From Lewinellaceae bacterium (GTDB lineage: Bacteria; Bacteroidota; Bacteroidia; Chitinophagales; Saprospiraceae), in the NCBI GenBank assembly GCA_020636405.1, contig JACJXW010000004.1:3770001-3834000 (forward strand): 64,000 nt of DNA, in the 5' to 3' direction. A program made the position numbers and the translations under genes. The notes under the pieces are model-generated. The model did not search any database and was not told the DNA's origin. It was given only the letters and a program-made list of their open reading frames with translations. This document shows, piece by piece, positions 7,757 through 16,846 of the stretch. How positions within the stretch are numbered: position 1 is the stretch's first letter; every line of letters begins with the position of its first letter.

Positions 7757-10700
7757 ATGTTAAAGATCATAAAATCGGCCCTTCGCAAGCCCATTTCCGT
7801 AATGGTGGGAGTTGTCGCAGTTTTGTTCTTTTCAGTGCTTTCCATAAGAGATATTCCAGTCGATATTTTTCCGGAGTTGGAATTACCTTCCATTTATATC
7901 ATCCAACCATACGGAGGCATGGCGCCCGACCAGATGGACGGCTTTATCACAACCCGCTATCAGGACCATTTCCTTTATGTCTCGGGTGTACGGGAAGTTG
8001 AAGTGCGGACCATTCAGGGGATGTCCATTCTGGAACTGAAATTCTACCCTGGCACCGATATGGGCGAGGCTGCGGCCGAAGTAGCCAACAATATTGCCCG
8101 CTCCAAGGCTTATATGCCGGAAGGCACGGTGCCGCCGCAGGTACTGCGTTTTGATGCCAGTTCGGTGCCAGTCGGGCAATTGGTTTTTGAAAGTGAAAAC
8201 CGGACACTAAATGAAATCCAGGATCTGGCTTCATCGCGCGTGAGGCCAATGTTTTCCAAGATTGAGGGGGTTTCCAGCCCGCCTCCGTTGGGCGGAAACC
8301 AGCGGAGCATCGTAATAAAAGTAGACCCCCAGCAGCTCAGAAGCTACAAGGTCACGCCCGAAGAGGTCATCAAAGCCATTATAGCGAATAACCAACCTTC
8401 GCCGGCAGGCAATGTCAGAATTGGAAACCAGGCCCTGATGGCGCCGGTCAATTCTCTGATTGATGATCCCCGTGAATTTCTGGATGTGCCGATAAGGACA
8501 GGTTCCGGCCCGACAATATTCGTACGCGACCTGGCAACCGTGGAAGATGCTGCAGATATCACCGTGGGCTATGCCCTGATTCAGGGAAAAAGGGCCGTGT
8601 ACATTCCGGTCGTGAAAAAAGCCGACGCCTCTACACTATCTGTGGTAAACAACATCAAAGCGGCCTTGCCCACATTACAGGAAGCCGTACCCGAAGACGT
8701 GAGGGTATCCTATCAGTTCGACCAGTCCGTTTATGTCACTAATTCATTGAAAAACCTGATTGTCGAAGGCGTGTTAGGAGCTTTGCTCACCGGGCTGATG
8801 GTGTTTCTCTTTCTGAGGGATTGGCGAAGTGTGATAATCGTTGTGGTGACCATACCCATTTCGGTACTTAGCTCAATCATATTGCTTCACCTTTTTGGGC
8901 AAACCATAAACATAATTACGCTCAGCGGCCTGGCGCTATCCATCGGCATATTGGTAGATGAAGCGACGGTCACGATAGAAAATATCCACCAGCACCTGGA
9001 AATGAACAAGCCAAAGGCCTGGGCCATTCTGGATGCCCTTAAAGAAATAGCTTTTCCCACTTTTCTGATCCTGCTGTGCATTTTGGCCGTATTTGCACCG
9101 GCATTTGTAATGCACGGTGTACCCAGGTCCATGTTCCTGCCCCTTTCGCTGGCCGTTGGGTTTTCCATGATAGCCTCTTTTTTATTGTCCCTCACCCTTG
9201 TGCCGGTATTGTCCGGCTGGATGCTGAAAACCCACAAACACGACCCTCGCCTTACCCATACTTTAGCCCTGGACCATGAAGAAATCGAAGCCATCATTGA
9301 TGAAGAGCGGCATCCGGAGGTCAAATCCGGGTTTGGCCGGTTCAAGGCACGATACCTGGCTGTTGTCAGCCGGGTTTTAGATAAAAAAGTGCTTTGGGCC
9401 AGTGGGTATCTGGCGGTATCCTTACTAATAGCCGGGTTTGCCTTTTATTTTATAGGAACAGACATTTTGCCTCACGCCAACAGCCACCAGTTTCAGTTGA
9501 GGTTAAAAGCTGCCGACGGTACCCGGGTGGAGCGCACCGAGGAATTGACCTTGAAAGCCCTTGGCCTGATCAAAGCAGAAGTAGGCGAAGAAAATGTTGA
9601 GATCACATCTGCTTATGTAGGGACTGTACCTCCCAGTTACGGGTCAGCACAGGCCTTTGTCTTCAACAGCGGCCCTCATGAGGCCGTTCTGCAAGTTGCC
9701 CTTAAGGAAGGTTACCCTGTCAATTTAGATAAACTCAAAGAACGGCTTCGGGCAAGGATGCACGATGAGTTGCCGGAGCTTCGGTTGTCCTTTGAGCCTA
9801 TCGAATTAGTGGATAAGATCATGAGCCAGGGCGCTTCAACACCGATAGAGGTGGAAGTAGCCGCCAAAGATATCAAGGAAGCGAACCGGTTTGCCCTGAA
9901 AATTGTGGAAGAGATGGAGAAGGTGCCATTTCTTCGGGACGTCCAGATAGCGCAGCCCATGGATTATCCGCTACTCCGGATCGAAATGGACCGCATACGA
10001 GCAGGACAGATGGGCGCCACCCCTGCACAAGTAGCCCAATCGATGGTGGCTGCCACTTCATCCAGCAGGTTCACGGATAAAAACCTCTGGCTGGACAATT
10101 CGAAAGGCCTGGCCTACCAGGTACAAGTTCAAATACCAGAGTATGAAATGGCTTCAATAGACGATGTAGCCAATATCCCATTACAGCGGGGACGCTTGCG
10201 CCCGGCACTGTCTGATGTCGCTACCATGTCCGTGGAGACAGGCCCGGGCCAATACGACAGGAGCGGCCCAAACAGGCTGGTAACCGTTACCGCCAATATC
10301 CATAACAAAGACCTTGGAGAAGCCAAAAAGGCAGTCATAAAGGCTATCGAAGGAGCTGGAGAAGTTCCCAGAGGCATGATCGTAGAGATGAAAGGGTTGA
10401 GCCGGCTACTCACGGAAACACTCGACAGCCTGCAGGAAGGGCTGATAGTAGCAATTGTTATCATCTTCCTGATGCTCACGGCCAACTTCCAATCTTTTAA
10501 GCTGTCATTGGCCACATTGTCCTCTATCCCCGCTGTACTGGCTGGTTCACTGGCCATGCTCCTGATATGCGGGTCTACGCTTAACCTGCAATCCTATATG
10601 GGTATGATCATGGCAGTAGGCGTGTCAGTATCTAATGCCATCCTGTTGGTCACCAATGCTGAAAGCCTGCGATTAGAGATGAAAAGTGCCCAGGAAGCAG

Positions 10701-10972
10701 GGCTTGCTGCCGCCAGCAGCCGGATACGGCCCATTTTGATGACAAGCCTGGCCATGATCATGGGGATGGCGCCTTTGGCGCTCGGCTTGGGGGAAGGGGG
10801 TGACCAGGTAGCGCCGCTTGGGCAAGCTGTGATCGGAGGGCTGTTGGCCTCCTGTTTAGCCTCATTGCTGATCCTGCCCGGCATATTCAGTTGGGTACGG
10901 TCAGGAGCCGGATTCGATTCCGTTTCTCTGGACCCCGAAGATGAGCAAAGCAGATATTTTTCAGAAAGATAA
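7757..10972 (+). CDS. RND efflux pump, inner-membrane transporter (AcrB/MdtB-like)
   Basis: A 1071-residue RND permease, driven by protons and pumping substrates from the periplasm or membrane through the adjacent TolC. It has the usual duplicated layout: a first membrane helix, a large periplasmic loop, helices 2-6 near residues 330-480, a second loop, and helices 8-12 near 890-1050. The TM4 motif is GILVDEATVTIENI, with Asp-Glu where hydrophobe/amphiphile pumps often have Asp-Asp. The heavy-metal signature DFGIIVDGAV is absent, so drugs, lipids or organic compounds are more likely substrates than metals. The operon order is tolC, pump, adaptor. Confidence 0.92.
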   Translation: MLKIIKSALRKPISVMVGVVAVLFFSVLSIRDIPVDIFPELELPSIYIIQPYGGMAPDQMDGFITTRYQDHFLYVSGVREVEVRTIQGMSILELKFYPGTDMGEAAAEVANNIARSKAYMPEGTVPPQVLRFDASSVPVGQLVFESENRTLNEIQDLASSRVRPMFSKIEGVSSPPPLGGNQRSIVIKVDPQQLRSYKVTPEEVIKAIIANNQPSPAGNVRIGNQALMAPVNSLIDDPREFLDVPIRTGSGPTIFVRDLATVEDAADITVGYALIQGKRAVYIPVVKKADASTLSVVNNIKAALPTLQEAVPEDVRVSYQFDQSVYVTNSLKNLIVEGVLGALLTGLMVFLFLRDWRSVIIVVVTIPISVLSSIILLHLFGQTINIITLSGLALSIGILVDEATVTIENIHQHLEMNKPKAWAILDALKEIAFPTFLILLCILAVFAPAFVMHGVPRSMFLPLSLAVGFSMIASFLLSLTLVPVLSGWMLKTHKHDPRLTHTLALDHEEIEAIIDEERHPEVKSGFGRFKARYLAVVSRVLDKKVLWASGYLAVSLLIAGFAFYFIGTDILPHANSHQFQLRLKAADGTRVERTEELTLKALGLIKAEVGEENVEITSAYVGTVPPSYGSAQAFVFNSGPHEAVLQVALKEGYPVNLDKLKERLRARMHDELPELRLSFEPIELVDKIMSQGASTPIEVEVAAKDIKEANRFALKIVEEMEKVPFLRDVQIAQPMDYPLLRIEMDRIRAGQMGATPAQVAQSMVAATSSSRFTDKNLWLDNSKGLAYQVQVQIPEYEMASIDDVANIPLQRGRLRPALSDVATMSVETGPGQYDRSGPNRLVTVTANIHNKDLGEAKKAVIKAIEGAGEVPRGMIVEMKGLSRLLTETLDSLQEGLIVAIVIIFLMLTANFQSFKLSLATLSSIPAVLAGSLAMLLICGSTLNLQSYMGMIMAVGVSVSNAILLVTNAESLRLEMKSAQEAGLAAASSRIRPILMTSLAMIMGMAPLALGLGEGGDQVAPLGQAVIGGLLASCLASLLILPGIFSWVRSGAGFDSVSLDPEDEQSRYFSER

Positions 10973-10990
10973 ATTGGTAAAAAAAAGGAT

Positions 10991-12133
10991 ATGAGTTCAA
11001 AAGCAAGCAAAATTTTGTGGATAAGCATGATCGTCACCATGATACAGTCCTGCAGCCAGGAAGCTGGTGTGAAACAACCAGTAAAAACACAGGCGCCCAC
11101 AATTGAGGCAATCAGCATACAAGAGAAGCAGCTATCAAAGCAAGTGACTTTGCCTGGAGAGCTGAAGCCCTGGAACAAAGTAAATATTCTTGCCCGCGTT
11201 AGAGGCTATGTAGGGCAGGCCTATGTAGATAGGGGGAGTTTTGTAAAAAAAGGCCAGGTACTTGTAACCTTGGAAGCTCCTGAGATAGAGGCTGAGCTCA
11301 GTAATGCCAAAGCCCGGTACACAGCGGCCCAAGCCAGGGTAATGGAGCAAGAAGCAAGGCTCACAGCCAGCAAGCTTACCTATAAACGGCTGGTAGCTGC
11401 CAGCCAAACCGAGGGAGCTATATCGGCAAATGAAATAGACGGGGCATATTCCAAAATGATGGCCGACAGCGCCGCTACAGTATCAAGCGCCAAGGCTCTT
11501 GAAGCCGAAAAGGCGCTTTTGGCCTCCCATCAACAGTTGGTGAATTACCTGACGATCAAGGCCCCATTTGATGGAACGATAACAGAACGCAACGTTAGCC
11601 CCGGAGCTTTGGTTGGCCCAACGGACAACCCAGAATTCCCATTGTTCGTACTTGAAGACAAAGCGAGGCTCCGCCTCACGGTAGCCATTCCGGAAAACCT
11701 GGCCAATTCAATATCCAAAGAGCACAAAGCCACTTTTACAGTTACGGCCAATCCCGGCCAGGAATTTTATGCGCAATATGCCCGTAGTGCCAACAGCCTT
11801 CAGGAATCCAACCGGTCTATGCTCACGGAATTCGATGTGGACAATCGATCCGGAGAATTGAAATCGGGTATGTACGCTGAAGTAAATCTATCCATTGAGC
11901 GGCCCGTACCTACCCTATTTGTGCCCCAGGCTTCACTCGTATATACTTCGGAGGGAGTGTATGTGATCCGTATCGGGGAAAACCAAAGGGCAGAGTGGGT
12001 AAATGTCAAAAAAGGTAATCAGATAGATACGTTGGTCGAAATTTTCGGAAACATCCATAAAGACGAAACCATTGCATTAACCGGAAACCCTGAAATAAGA
12101 AACGGCCAAAAAGTAACACGGGCATTTAATTGA
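10991..12133 (+). CDS. RND periplasmic adaptor lipoprotein (MFP/HlyD family)
   Basis: The membrane-fusion subunit that bridges the RND pump and TolC. The N terminus ends in a lipobox-like MIQSC, so it is probably lipid-anchored to the periplasmic face. A split biotinyl-lipoyl domain (NILARVRGYVGQAYVDRG and YLTIKAPFDGTI) flanks an alpha-hairpin of about 90 residues rich in Ala and Glu. A beta-barrel and membrane-proximal domain follow. At 380 residues it is a standard length. It begins 18 bases after the pump gene. Confidence 0.93.
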   Translation: MSSKASKILWISMIVTMIQSCSQEAGVKQPVKTQAPTIEAISIQEKQLSKQVTLPGELKPWNKVNILARVRGYVGQAYVDRGSFVKKGQVLVTLEAPEIEAELSNAKARYTAAQARVMEQEARLTASKLTYKRLVAASQTEGAISANEIDGAYSKMMADSAATVSSAKALEAEKALLASHQQLVNYLTIKAPFDGTITERNVSPGALVGPTDNPEFPLFVLEDKARLRLTVAIPENLANSISKEHKATFTVTANPGQEFYAQYARSANSLQESNRSMLTEFDVDNRSGELKSGMYAEVNLSIERPVPTLFVPQASLVYTSEGVYVIRIGENQRAEWVNVKKGNQIDTLVEIFGNIHKDETIALTGNPEIRNGQKVTRAFN

Positions 12134-12181
12134 GCTGCTGAAAAACTTGTTATGAATTTTTTATTCTAAAACCTATCCGAG

Positions 12182-12646
12182 ATGAAATTCTATACATTTC
12201 CTGGCTTTCTGGCCCTTCTATCCCTCCAAGCTATTCCTGTTTTTTCCCAGGCCGGCGTCTCAGATTCTATCTCAAAAGTGGCCATAGATGGAAATGAAAT
12301 CGTTTTGGAGAAGGTTATTGAAGGAGAGGTTGCCCTTTACCGGCAGGCCTATCAGGATGAAGACCTTTTTGAAACCTTAGGAATACTATCGCCGGCATAT
12401 GAAACCAAATACCACTACTTTATTGGTAACAGCGAAGGGATCGAAGCTATTGACGGCGGCAATTACAAAGAGTTGATCCCTCAGTACTTAAAAAACGCGC
12501 TGGAACTACATAGCAGGTTGGGGCGCAGTGGATTTCGCTTCAAAAACCTTCCTTCCATGATCCTATATTATAACCGCTTTAAAGCTGATCATCCCACAAA
12601 GCAGCCCTATGGCCCCCGCGAAGCCGGTTTGACCCTGATAGAATAA
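12182..12646 (+). CDS. Small secreted protein of unknown function, efflux operon
   Basis: A 154-residue protein with a signal peptide (cleavage likely after VFSQA). The mature part has a charged segment (VIEGEVALYRQAY) and a C-terminal YYNRF region; I know no family for it. It begins 48 bases after the adaptor gene on the same strand and is probably co-transcribed with the pump. A role as an accessory or envelope-stress protein is only a guess from position. Confidence 0.6.
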   Translation: MKFYTFPGFLALLSLQAIPVFSQAGVSDSISKVAIDGNEIVLEKVIEGEVALYRQAYQDEDLFETLGILSPAYETKYHYFIGNSEGIEAIDGGNYKELIPQYLKNALELHSRLGRSGFRFKNLPSMILYYNRFKADHPTKQPYGPREAGLTLIE

Positions 12647-12722
12647 TGTGAGCGAAAGTTACATTTCTATCAATCTGAAAGTACTGGCTCAACTATCCCT
12701 CACTTTTAAAAAAATAACAACA

Positions 12723-13631
12723 ATGAATTTTGGAATAAAAGAAGCATTCATTCTTTGTGTTTTTCTCGTGGCAGGTACGTTGTTGTCCTACACCTATATT
12801 AGCGGCGTTTTTATGACAGCAGGCTATTCTACGGGTTCTACTCAAGGATATGACTTTAGCAACCCGGCCAATATCATTGAGCTGCCAGAAATTTTGCACG
12901 AAATATCAGGGCTTACCGATATAGATAACCATACTATTGCCTGTGTTCAGGATGAAGAAGGCATTGTCTTTATTTACGATTTGCGAGAAAATAAAATAAG
13001 AGGCCAGTTCAAATTTAATAAAGACGGTGATTACGAAGGCATAACCCGGGCAGGCAATAGTTTGTACATCTTGAGAAGTGACGGAAAGTTATATGAAGTG
13101 GATAATTATAAAAACAAGGATTTTCAGACAGAAGAATATGACATGGAAATTCCTGTCAAGGATAATGAAGGATTGGCGTATGACCCGCAAAATAACCGGC
13201 TTTTGATTGCCGGAAAAAGCGAACCCAAAAGTGACGATTACAAAGATAAAAGGCTTGTCTTTGCTTTTGACTTAAACACTAAAAGCGCGGTTGAAAAACC
13301 AATTTATGAATTCAGTGAAGAACAAATCAGGCAATTCGTGCTGGAAAATAATAGCGGCCTATCCAAAAAAGATAAAGAACCAGGCCTGAAAATAAATCCT
13401 TCTGGTATTTCTGTTCATCCGGTGACAAGAAAACTGTTTGTATTGTCTTCCAAAGACAACTTGATCTATATCTTTAACCAAGACAGCCAGGTGGAAGCAG
13501 TACATCACTTGAACAAAAAGATATTTAACCAGCCAGAAGGTATTACTTTCCTGGACAATGGAGATATGCTTATTTCAAATGAAGGTGGGAAAGGAGCGCC
13601 TACGCTATTGTTATTACCTTATAAAGAATAA
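12723..13631 (+). CDS. SdiA-regulated / SMP-30-like beta-propeller protein
   Basis: About 302 residues from ATG 12723 (MNFGIKEAF); the upstream in-frame extension to 12648 has no sign of selection and abuts the previous stop. One N-terminal membrane segment (residues 7-25) is followed by repeated propeller blades: EISGLTDIDN, YEGITRAGNSLYIL, NEGLAYDPQNNRLLIAG, SGISVHPVTRKLFVLSS and PEGITFLDNGDMLISNEGG. These resemble the SdiA-regulated family (PF06977), whose role is not known. It is anchored in the inner membrane or secreted. It ends the efflux gene run. Confidence 0.75.
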   Translation: MNFGIKEAFILCVFLVAGTLLSYTYISGVFMTAGYSTGSTQGYDFSNPANIIELPEILHEISGLTDIDNHTIACVQDEEGIVFIYDLRENKIRGQFKFNKDGDYEGITRAGNSLYILRSDGKLYEVDNYKNKDFQTEEYDMEIPVKDNEGLAYDPQNNRLLIAGKSEPKSDDYKDKRLVFAFDLNTKSAVEKPIYEFSEEQIRQFVLENNSGLSKKDKEPGLKINPSGISVHPVTRKLFVLSSKDNLIYIFNQDSQVEAVHHLNKKIFNQPEGITFLDNGDMLISNEGGKGAPTLLLLPYKE

Positions 13632-13842
13632 GCTGCGCAATCTGCCAGAAATTCCACTCCTTGAGCTGGTAGCGGAAGGTAGCCTCGGTACGCCCCCACT
13701 CGCCATCTGCGGGAGAAAGCAGGGCCTCTCCAGGGAGAGCCTCCTGCCGCTCGGTGTCCAGGCAGAAAAAGCTCTGGCCTTCGATGAGCCGCAGGAGGCA
13801 ATGTGGGCGGTAGTATCTAATTCGTAGTTCCCGTATTTTTTT
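13603..13842 (-). pseudogene. Possible remnant of a coding sequence without a start codon
   Basis: The 230 bases between the propeller gene and the NO enzyme gene hold an 80-codon open frame on the minus strand with no ATG. Its translation looks protein-like: YYRPHCLLRLIEGQSFFCL, then GEWGRTEATFRYQLKEW and NFWQIAQLIL. GC content is higher than in the flanking propeller gene. I do not recognise it. It may be the tail of a gene removed by recombination or a decayed transposon-related fragment. Confidence 0.3.
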
Positions 13843-13862
13843 CTATAAAGGTTCCGTTGCAC

Positions 13863-16289
13863 TTAATGCAGCACTTCCGGCGCGAGTTCCTCCTCGCCAT
13901 CCGATGTGCAGACATCAGCAACGCCGAGTTCGTCGGCTGTTCCGCCGCTGCGGGCCTTTTTCAGCGCGTTCCAGCGCGTGGCCATGAACCAGGCCAGGGG
14001 TATTACGCCGCCGAAGAAGAACAGGGTGGCGCCAATGCCGCGCATCCAGGTCAGTGCCTCAAAGGCGCTGCCGTGGATGAACTCCGCAGATCGGCCGTAC
14101 CACAGGCCCTGATCCAGCACCGCCTTAAACTGAATGGCGCCGGCCGGGAACAGGTCGAGGACAACCATAAGCATCAGCCCGGCGTTGACCGACCAGAATA
14201 CAGTGCGTATGAGCTTCGGGTTCCAGCGTTCCTGGCGCAGCACCATCTTGGAGGCGAACAGCATGGCGGCCAGGGAAATATTGCCGTAAACGCCCATCAG
14301 CGCAGCGTGGGCGTGGTTGACGGTCAGGTAGGTGCCGTGCTCGAAATAGTTCATGATGGGTAGGTTGACGATGATGCCCATGACGCCGGCGCCGAAGAAG
14401 TTCCAGAAGTTGACCGCTACGAGGAAGAGGAATACTTCCGGGAAAGCAAAGTTGCGCCCCAGGTCTTTGTGTTCCACATCGCCTACCGCGATGCGGGGCA
14501 TGTTCTTGAAGCGCCAGGCTTCCACGGTGAGCAGGATCAGCGGGATGAACTGCAGGGTGGAGAATACGCTGCCCAGAGCCATGGTGGCCACCGGTTTGGC
14601 GTTCCAGTAGAAGTTGTGCGAAATGCCCAGCAGCCCGGTGCCCAGGAAGAGGATAGTGGCAAAATACACCACCCGGACCGCCGCCTGCCGGCTCACCAGT
14701 CCCATGAGCACCAGCAGGTAGCTGACGATGACGGTGATGAACACCTCGAAGAAGGCCTCCACCCACATGTGGATGACCATCCAGCGCCAGAAGTCGGCAA
14801 TGACGAAGTTGGTCTCCGGCGTAGCCACGAACCCGCTGATGAACAACAACGGGATGCCGATCACCGAGTACATGATCCATTTGGGGAGGCTCCAGGTTTC
14901 TTTTTTGACAAAAGCCGGGCGCAGCCCCCGGAATACGACGACGCCCCATAATACGAAGATAACCATCAGCAACGCCTGGAACCAGCGCCCGAAATCCACG
15001 TATTCCCAGCCCTGATGCCCTAGCTCGTACCACCAATCGCCGAGCAGGCCCAGCGGGCCCAGCACCATACCCGTCAGGGAGCCTCCGACGAGCAGCACCA
15101 ACAGAGCAAACAGGGTGTTAACCAGCGGCAATTGTCCCGGTATTTCCTTTCTGGAAAGCAGGGGCAGGATAAAAATGGACGAGGCGATCCAGCAGGTAGA
15201 GATCCAGTACAGCGACAACATGATGTGCCAGGTGCGCGACAGCGTCACCGGTATTTCGCCGGCCAGGGGGATGCCGAAGTAGCCCAGAAAATCGATGAAA
15301 TCATTGATAGTGATAATGCCGCTGCTGACCTGCACCAAAAACAATATGGCCGCAACCGTAAAAAACTTATACGTAGCGCGCTGGCTCGGCGTGGGTTTGA
15401 AATTCCGTACCTTTTCAATGGTGAGCAGGTCCTTTTTGGGCGGCGTGAAGAACTTATTCGGCAGTTGGTTGTACTGCCCGATAAAATAAAGCACGATGCC
15501 GCAACCCAGTACGAAACCCAGCATGCCCAGCACGCTCCACAGAATGACCGGAGAAGTTGGTGTGTTGCCGGCCTGCGGGTCGTAAGGCCAGTTGTGCGTA
15601 TAGCTGAAACCCGAACCCGGGCGCTCTGCGGCACACACCCAGGCGCCCCAGAAGAAAAAGGACGCCAGATCTTCCACCTCCTGCCGGTTGCTGATATAAC
15701 CCGGCGGGGGAAAGGATTTGTCCGTATTGTTGTCTATGAACAAAGCGGTGTAATAGGCCTTTACCTGCTCCAGGGCATGGGCCTGGGCGTCCGTGAGGTA
15801 TATCTTTTGCTCCTCTTCTTTATAGCGGTTGGCTTTCAGCTCCTTTTTGACCCTCTCCTGCAGGACTTTGAATTCCTCCGGTGAAGGCGCCCTGTTGTTT
15901 TTGGCCTGGAAATCCCGGGCTTCGTACTCGGCCATGTAGCGGGCCGTCAGGTTGAGCGCTTCGGCAGTGTAGTCCGGCCCACGCTGCGCCCCGTCGCCGA
16001 AGAAGCTGCCGTGTTCCATCAGGGCGTATTTATGGAATACCTCCTGGCCCCGGGTAATGGCCTCCTTTTCCATGGCCACCTCGCCGGAAGCTTTGGCGAA
16101 AGCGGCCTCGGGCGGCGCGTCGAAATAGGTTTGATAACCGATCATGCCTACCCCCGCCAGGCTGATGATCAGGATGAAAGTAAGCGGCCCCCACCAATTG
16201 CGGGTGTTCATGAAGTAATCGATGTTCTTCCCGATCCGGCCGTTCTTCCGTGGTTGGTCAAGTTTTTCCATCGCTATGTCGTTTGTCAT
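13863..16289 (-). CDS. qNOR-like haem-copper enzyme; candidate nitric oxide dismutase
   Basis: An 808-residue single-subunit NO enzyme of the quinol NO reductase type: one N-terminal helix, a large periplasmic cytochrome c-like domain without haem c, then about 13 helices. Numbers here count from the TTG at 16295; ATG 16289 is the better start. Retained are the haem b His 357 (RTWHIML), Glu 431 (GHQGWEYVDFGR), FeB ligands His 509 and His 560, Glu 513 and 517 (HMWVEAFFEVF), and His 661/663 (NHAHAALMGVYG). Changed are the second His of the usual HH pair, now Asn 561 (GISHNFYW), and the quinol-site His and Glu of the HYxVE motif, now Asn 331 and Asp 335 (TINDFIDF). These are the kinds of change described for NO dismutase. 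It is the last gene of an NO-responsive gene run. Confidence 0.8.
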   Translation of the reverse strand: MTNDIAMEKLDQPRKNGRIGKNIDYFMNTRNWWGPLTFILIISLAGVGMIGYQTYFDAPPEAAFAKASGEVAMEKEAITRGQEVFHKYALMEHGSFFGDGAQRGPDYTAEALNLTARYMAEYEARDFQAKNNRAPSPEEFKVLQERVKKELKANRYKEEEQKIYLTDAQAHALEQVKAYYTALFIDNNTDKSFPPPGYISNRQEVEDLASFFFWGAWVCAAERPGSGFSYTHNWPYDPQAGNTPTSPVILWSVLGMLGFVLGCGIVLYFIGQYNQLPNKFFTPPKKDLLTIEKVRNFKPTPSQRATYKFFTVAAILFLVQVSSGIITINDFIDFLGYFGIPLAGEIPVTLSRTWHIMLSLYWISTCWIASSIFILPLLSRKEIPGQLPLVNTLFALLVLLVGGSLTGMVLGPLGLLGDWWYELGHQGWEYVDFGRWFQALLMVIFVLWGVVVFRGLRPAFVKKETWSLPKWIMYSVIGIPLLFISGFVATPETNFVIADFWRWMVIHMWVEAFFEVFITVIVSYLLVLMGLVSRQAAVRVVYFATILFLGTGLLGISHNFYWNAKPVATMALGSVFSTLQFIPLILLTVEAWRFKNMPRIAVGDVEHKDLGRNFAFPEVFLFLVAVNFWNFFGAGVMGIIVNLPIMNYFEHGTYLTVNHAHAALMGVYGNISLAAMLFASKMVLRQERWNPKLIRTVFWSVNAGLMLMVVLDLFPAGAIQFKAVLDQGLWYGRSAEFIHGSAFEALTWMRGIGATLFFFGGVIPLAWFMATRWNALKKARSGGTADELGVADVCTSDGEEELAPEVLH

Positions 16290-16541
16290 TAACAAAATAC
16301 CAGCACCCGAAAAAGCTAAGATGCTTTTTTGTTATAAAAATAAAGAATTAAGAGTATTTTATCTTATTTTAGAGCCTAAATTATTTTCTTCCAAAAACAT
16401 AGCGCCGGAGATGGGGAGCATCTCTGCTCCGCAGGCATATACAGCGGCATACTGCGGCCTGACAGGCTTATTTTGCAAAAAGTATTTTTCGGGAGGGGAG
16501 GGGCTTTTCCCGGATTTTATTGCTCAAATTATTTTGGCAAC

Positions 16542-16846
16542 CTACCGCCCTGACGCCTCGCGGCCGGCCGCCGTCAGGCGGTCCAGCGACCAGGCGGGTT
16601 CCCAGATGAGATTAATGCCTACTTCGCAGGCGGGAAAGTTGCTGGCCAGCAGGTGGTAGGCTTCTTCCATGATCACGTCGCCTAGCGGACAGTCGGCAGA
16701 GGTCAGTGTCATATCTACGGCGATCCTTCGGCCTGTTCATCCACCCGGATGCCGTAAACCAGCCCCAGGTCGATAATGTTAACGGCCAGTTCGGGGTCGA
16801 TGACCCTTTTCAGCAATTCAGCAATTTGATCTTTTTCCGGCTTCAT
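16542..16846 (-). pseudogene. DUF59 / MIP18-PaaD family protein, disrupted by one frameshift
   Basis: The start ATG (16846) overlaps the stop of the upstream membrane protein as ATGA, so translation was coupled. The first frame reads VIDPELAVNIIDLGLVYGI and stops at 16715-16717. The homologous sequence resumes in the next frame near 16722-16730 (RIAVDMTLTSADCPLGD, then WEPAWSLDRLTAAGRE) and ends at 16542-16544. The joined product is about 101 residues, the normal size for this metal-sulfur cluster assembly family, and it keeps the conserved Cys after the MTLT motif. Such genes are often found beside NO enzymes and RIC. The break may be real or a one-base sequence error. Confidence 0.75.

Noticed and set aside
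7757..10972. Heavy-metal substrate for the first RND pump
   Set aside because: The CusA/CzcA TM4 signature is absent; metals fit the second pump instead.
15700..15740. GGATTTGTCCG inside the NO enzyme gene as an NsrR site
   Set aside because: Only one half of the palindrome, inside coding sequence.
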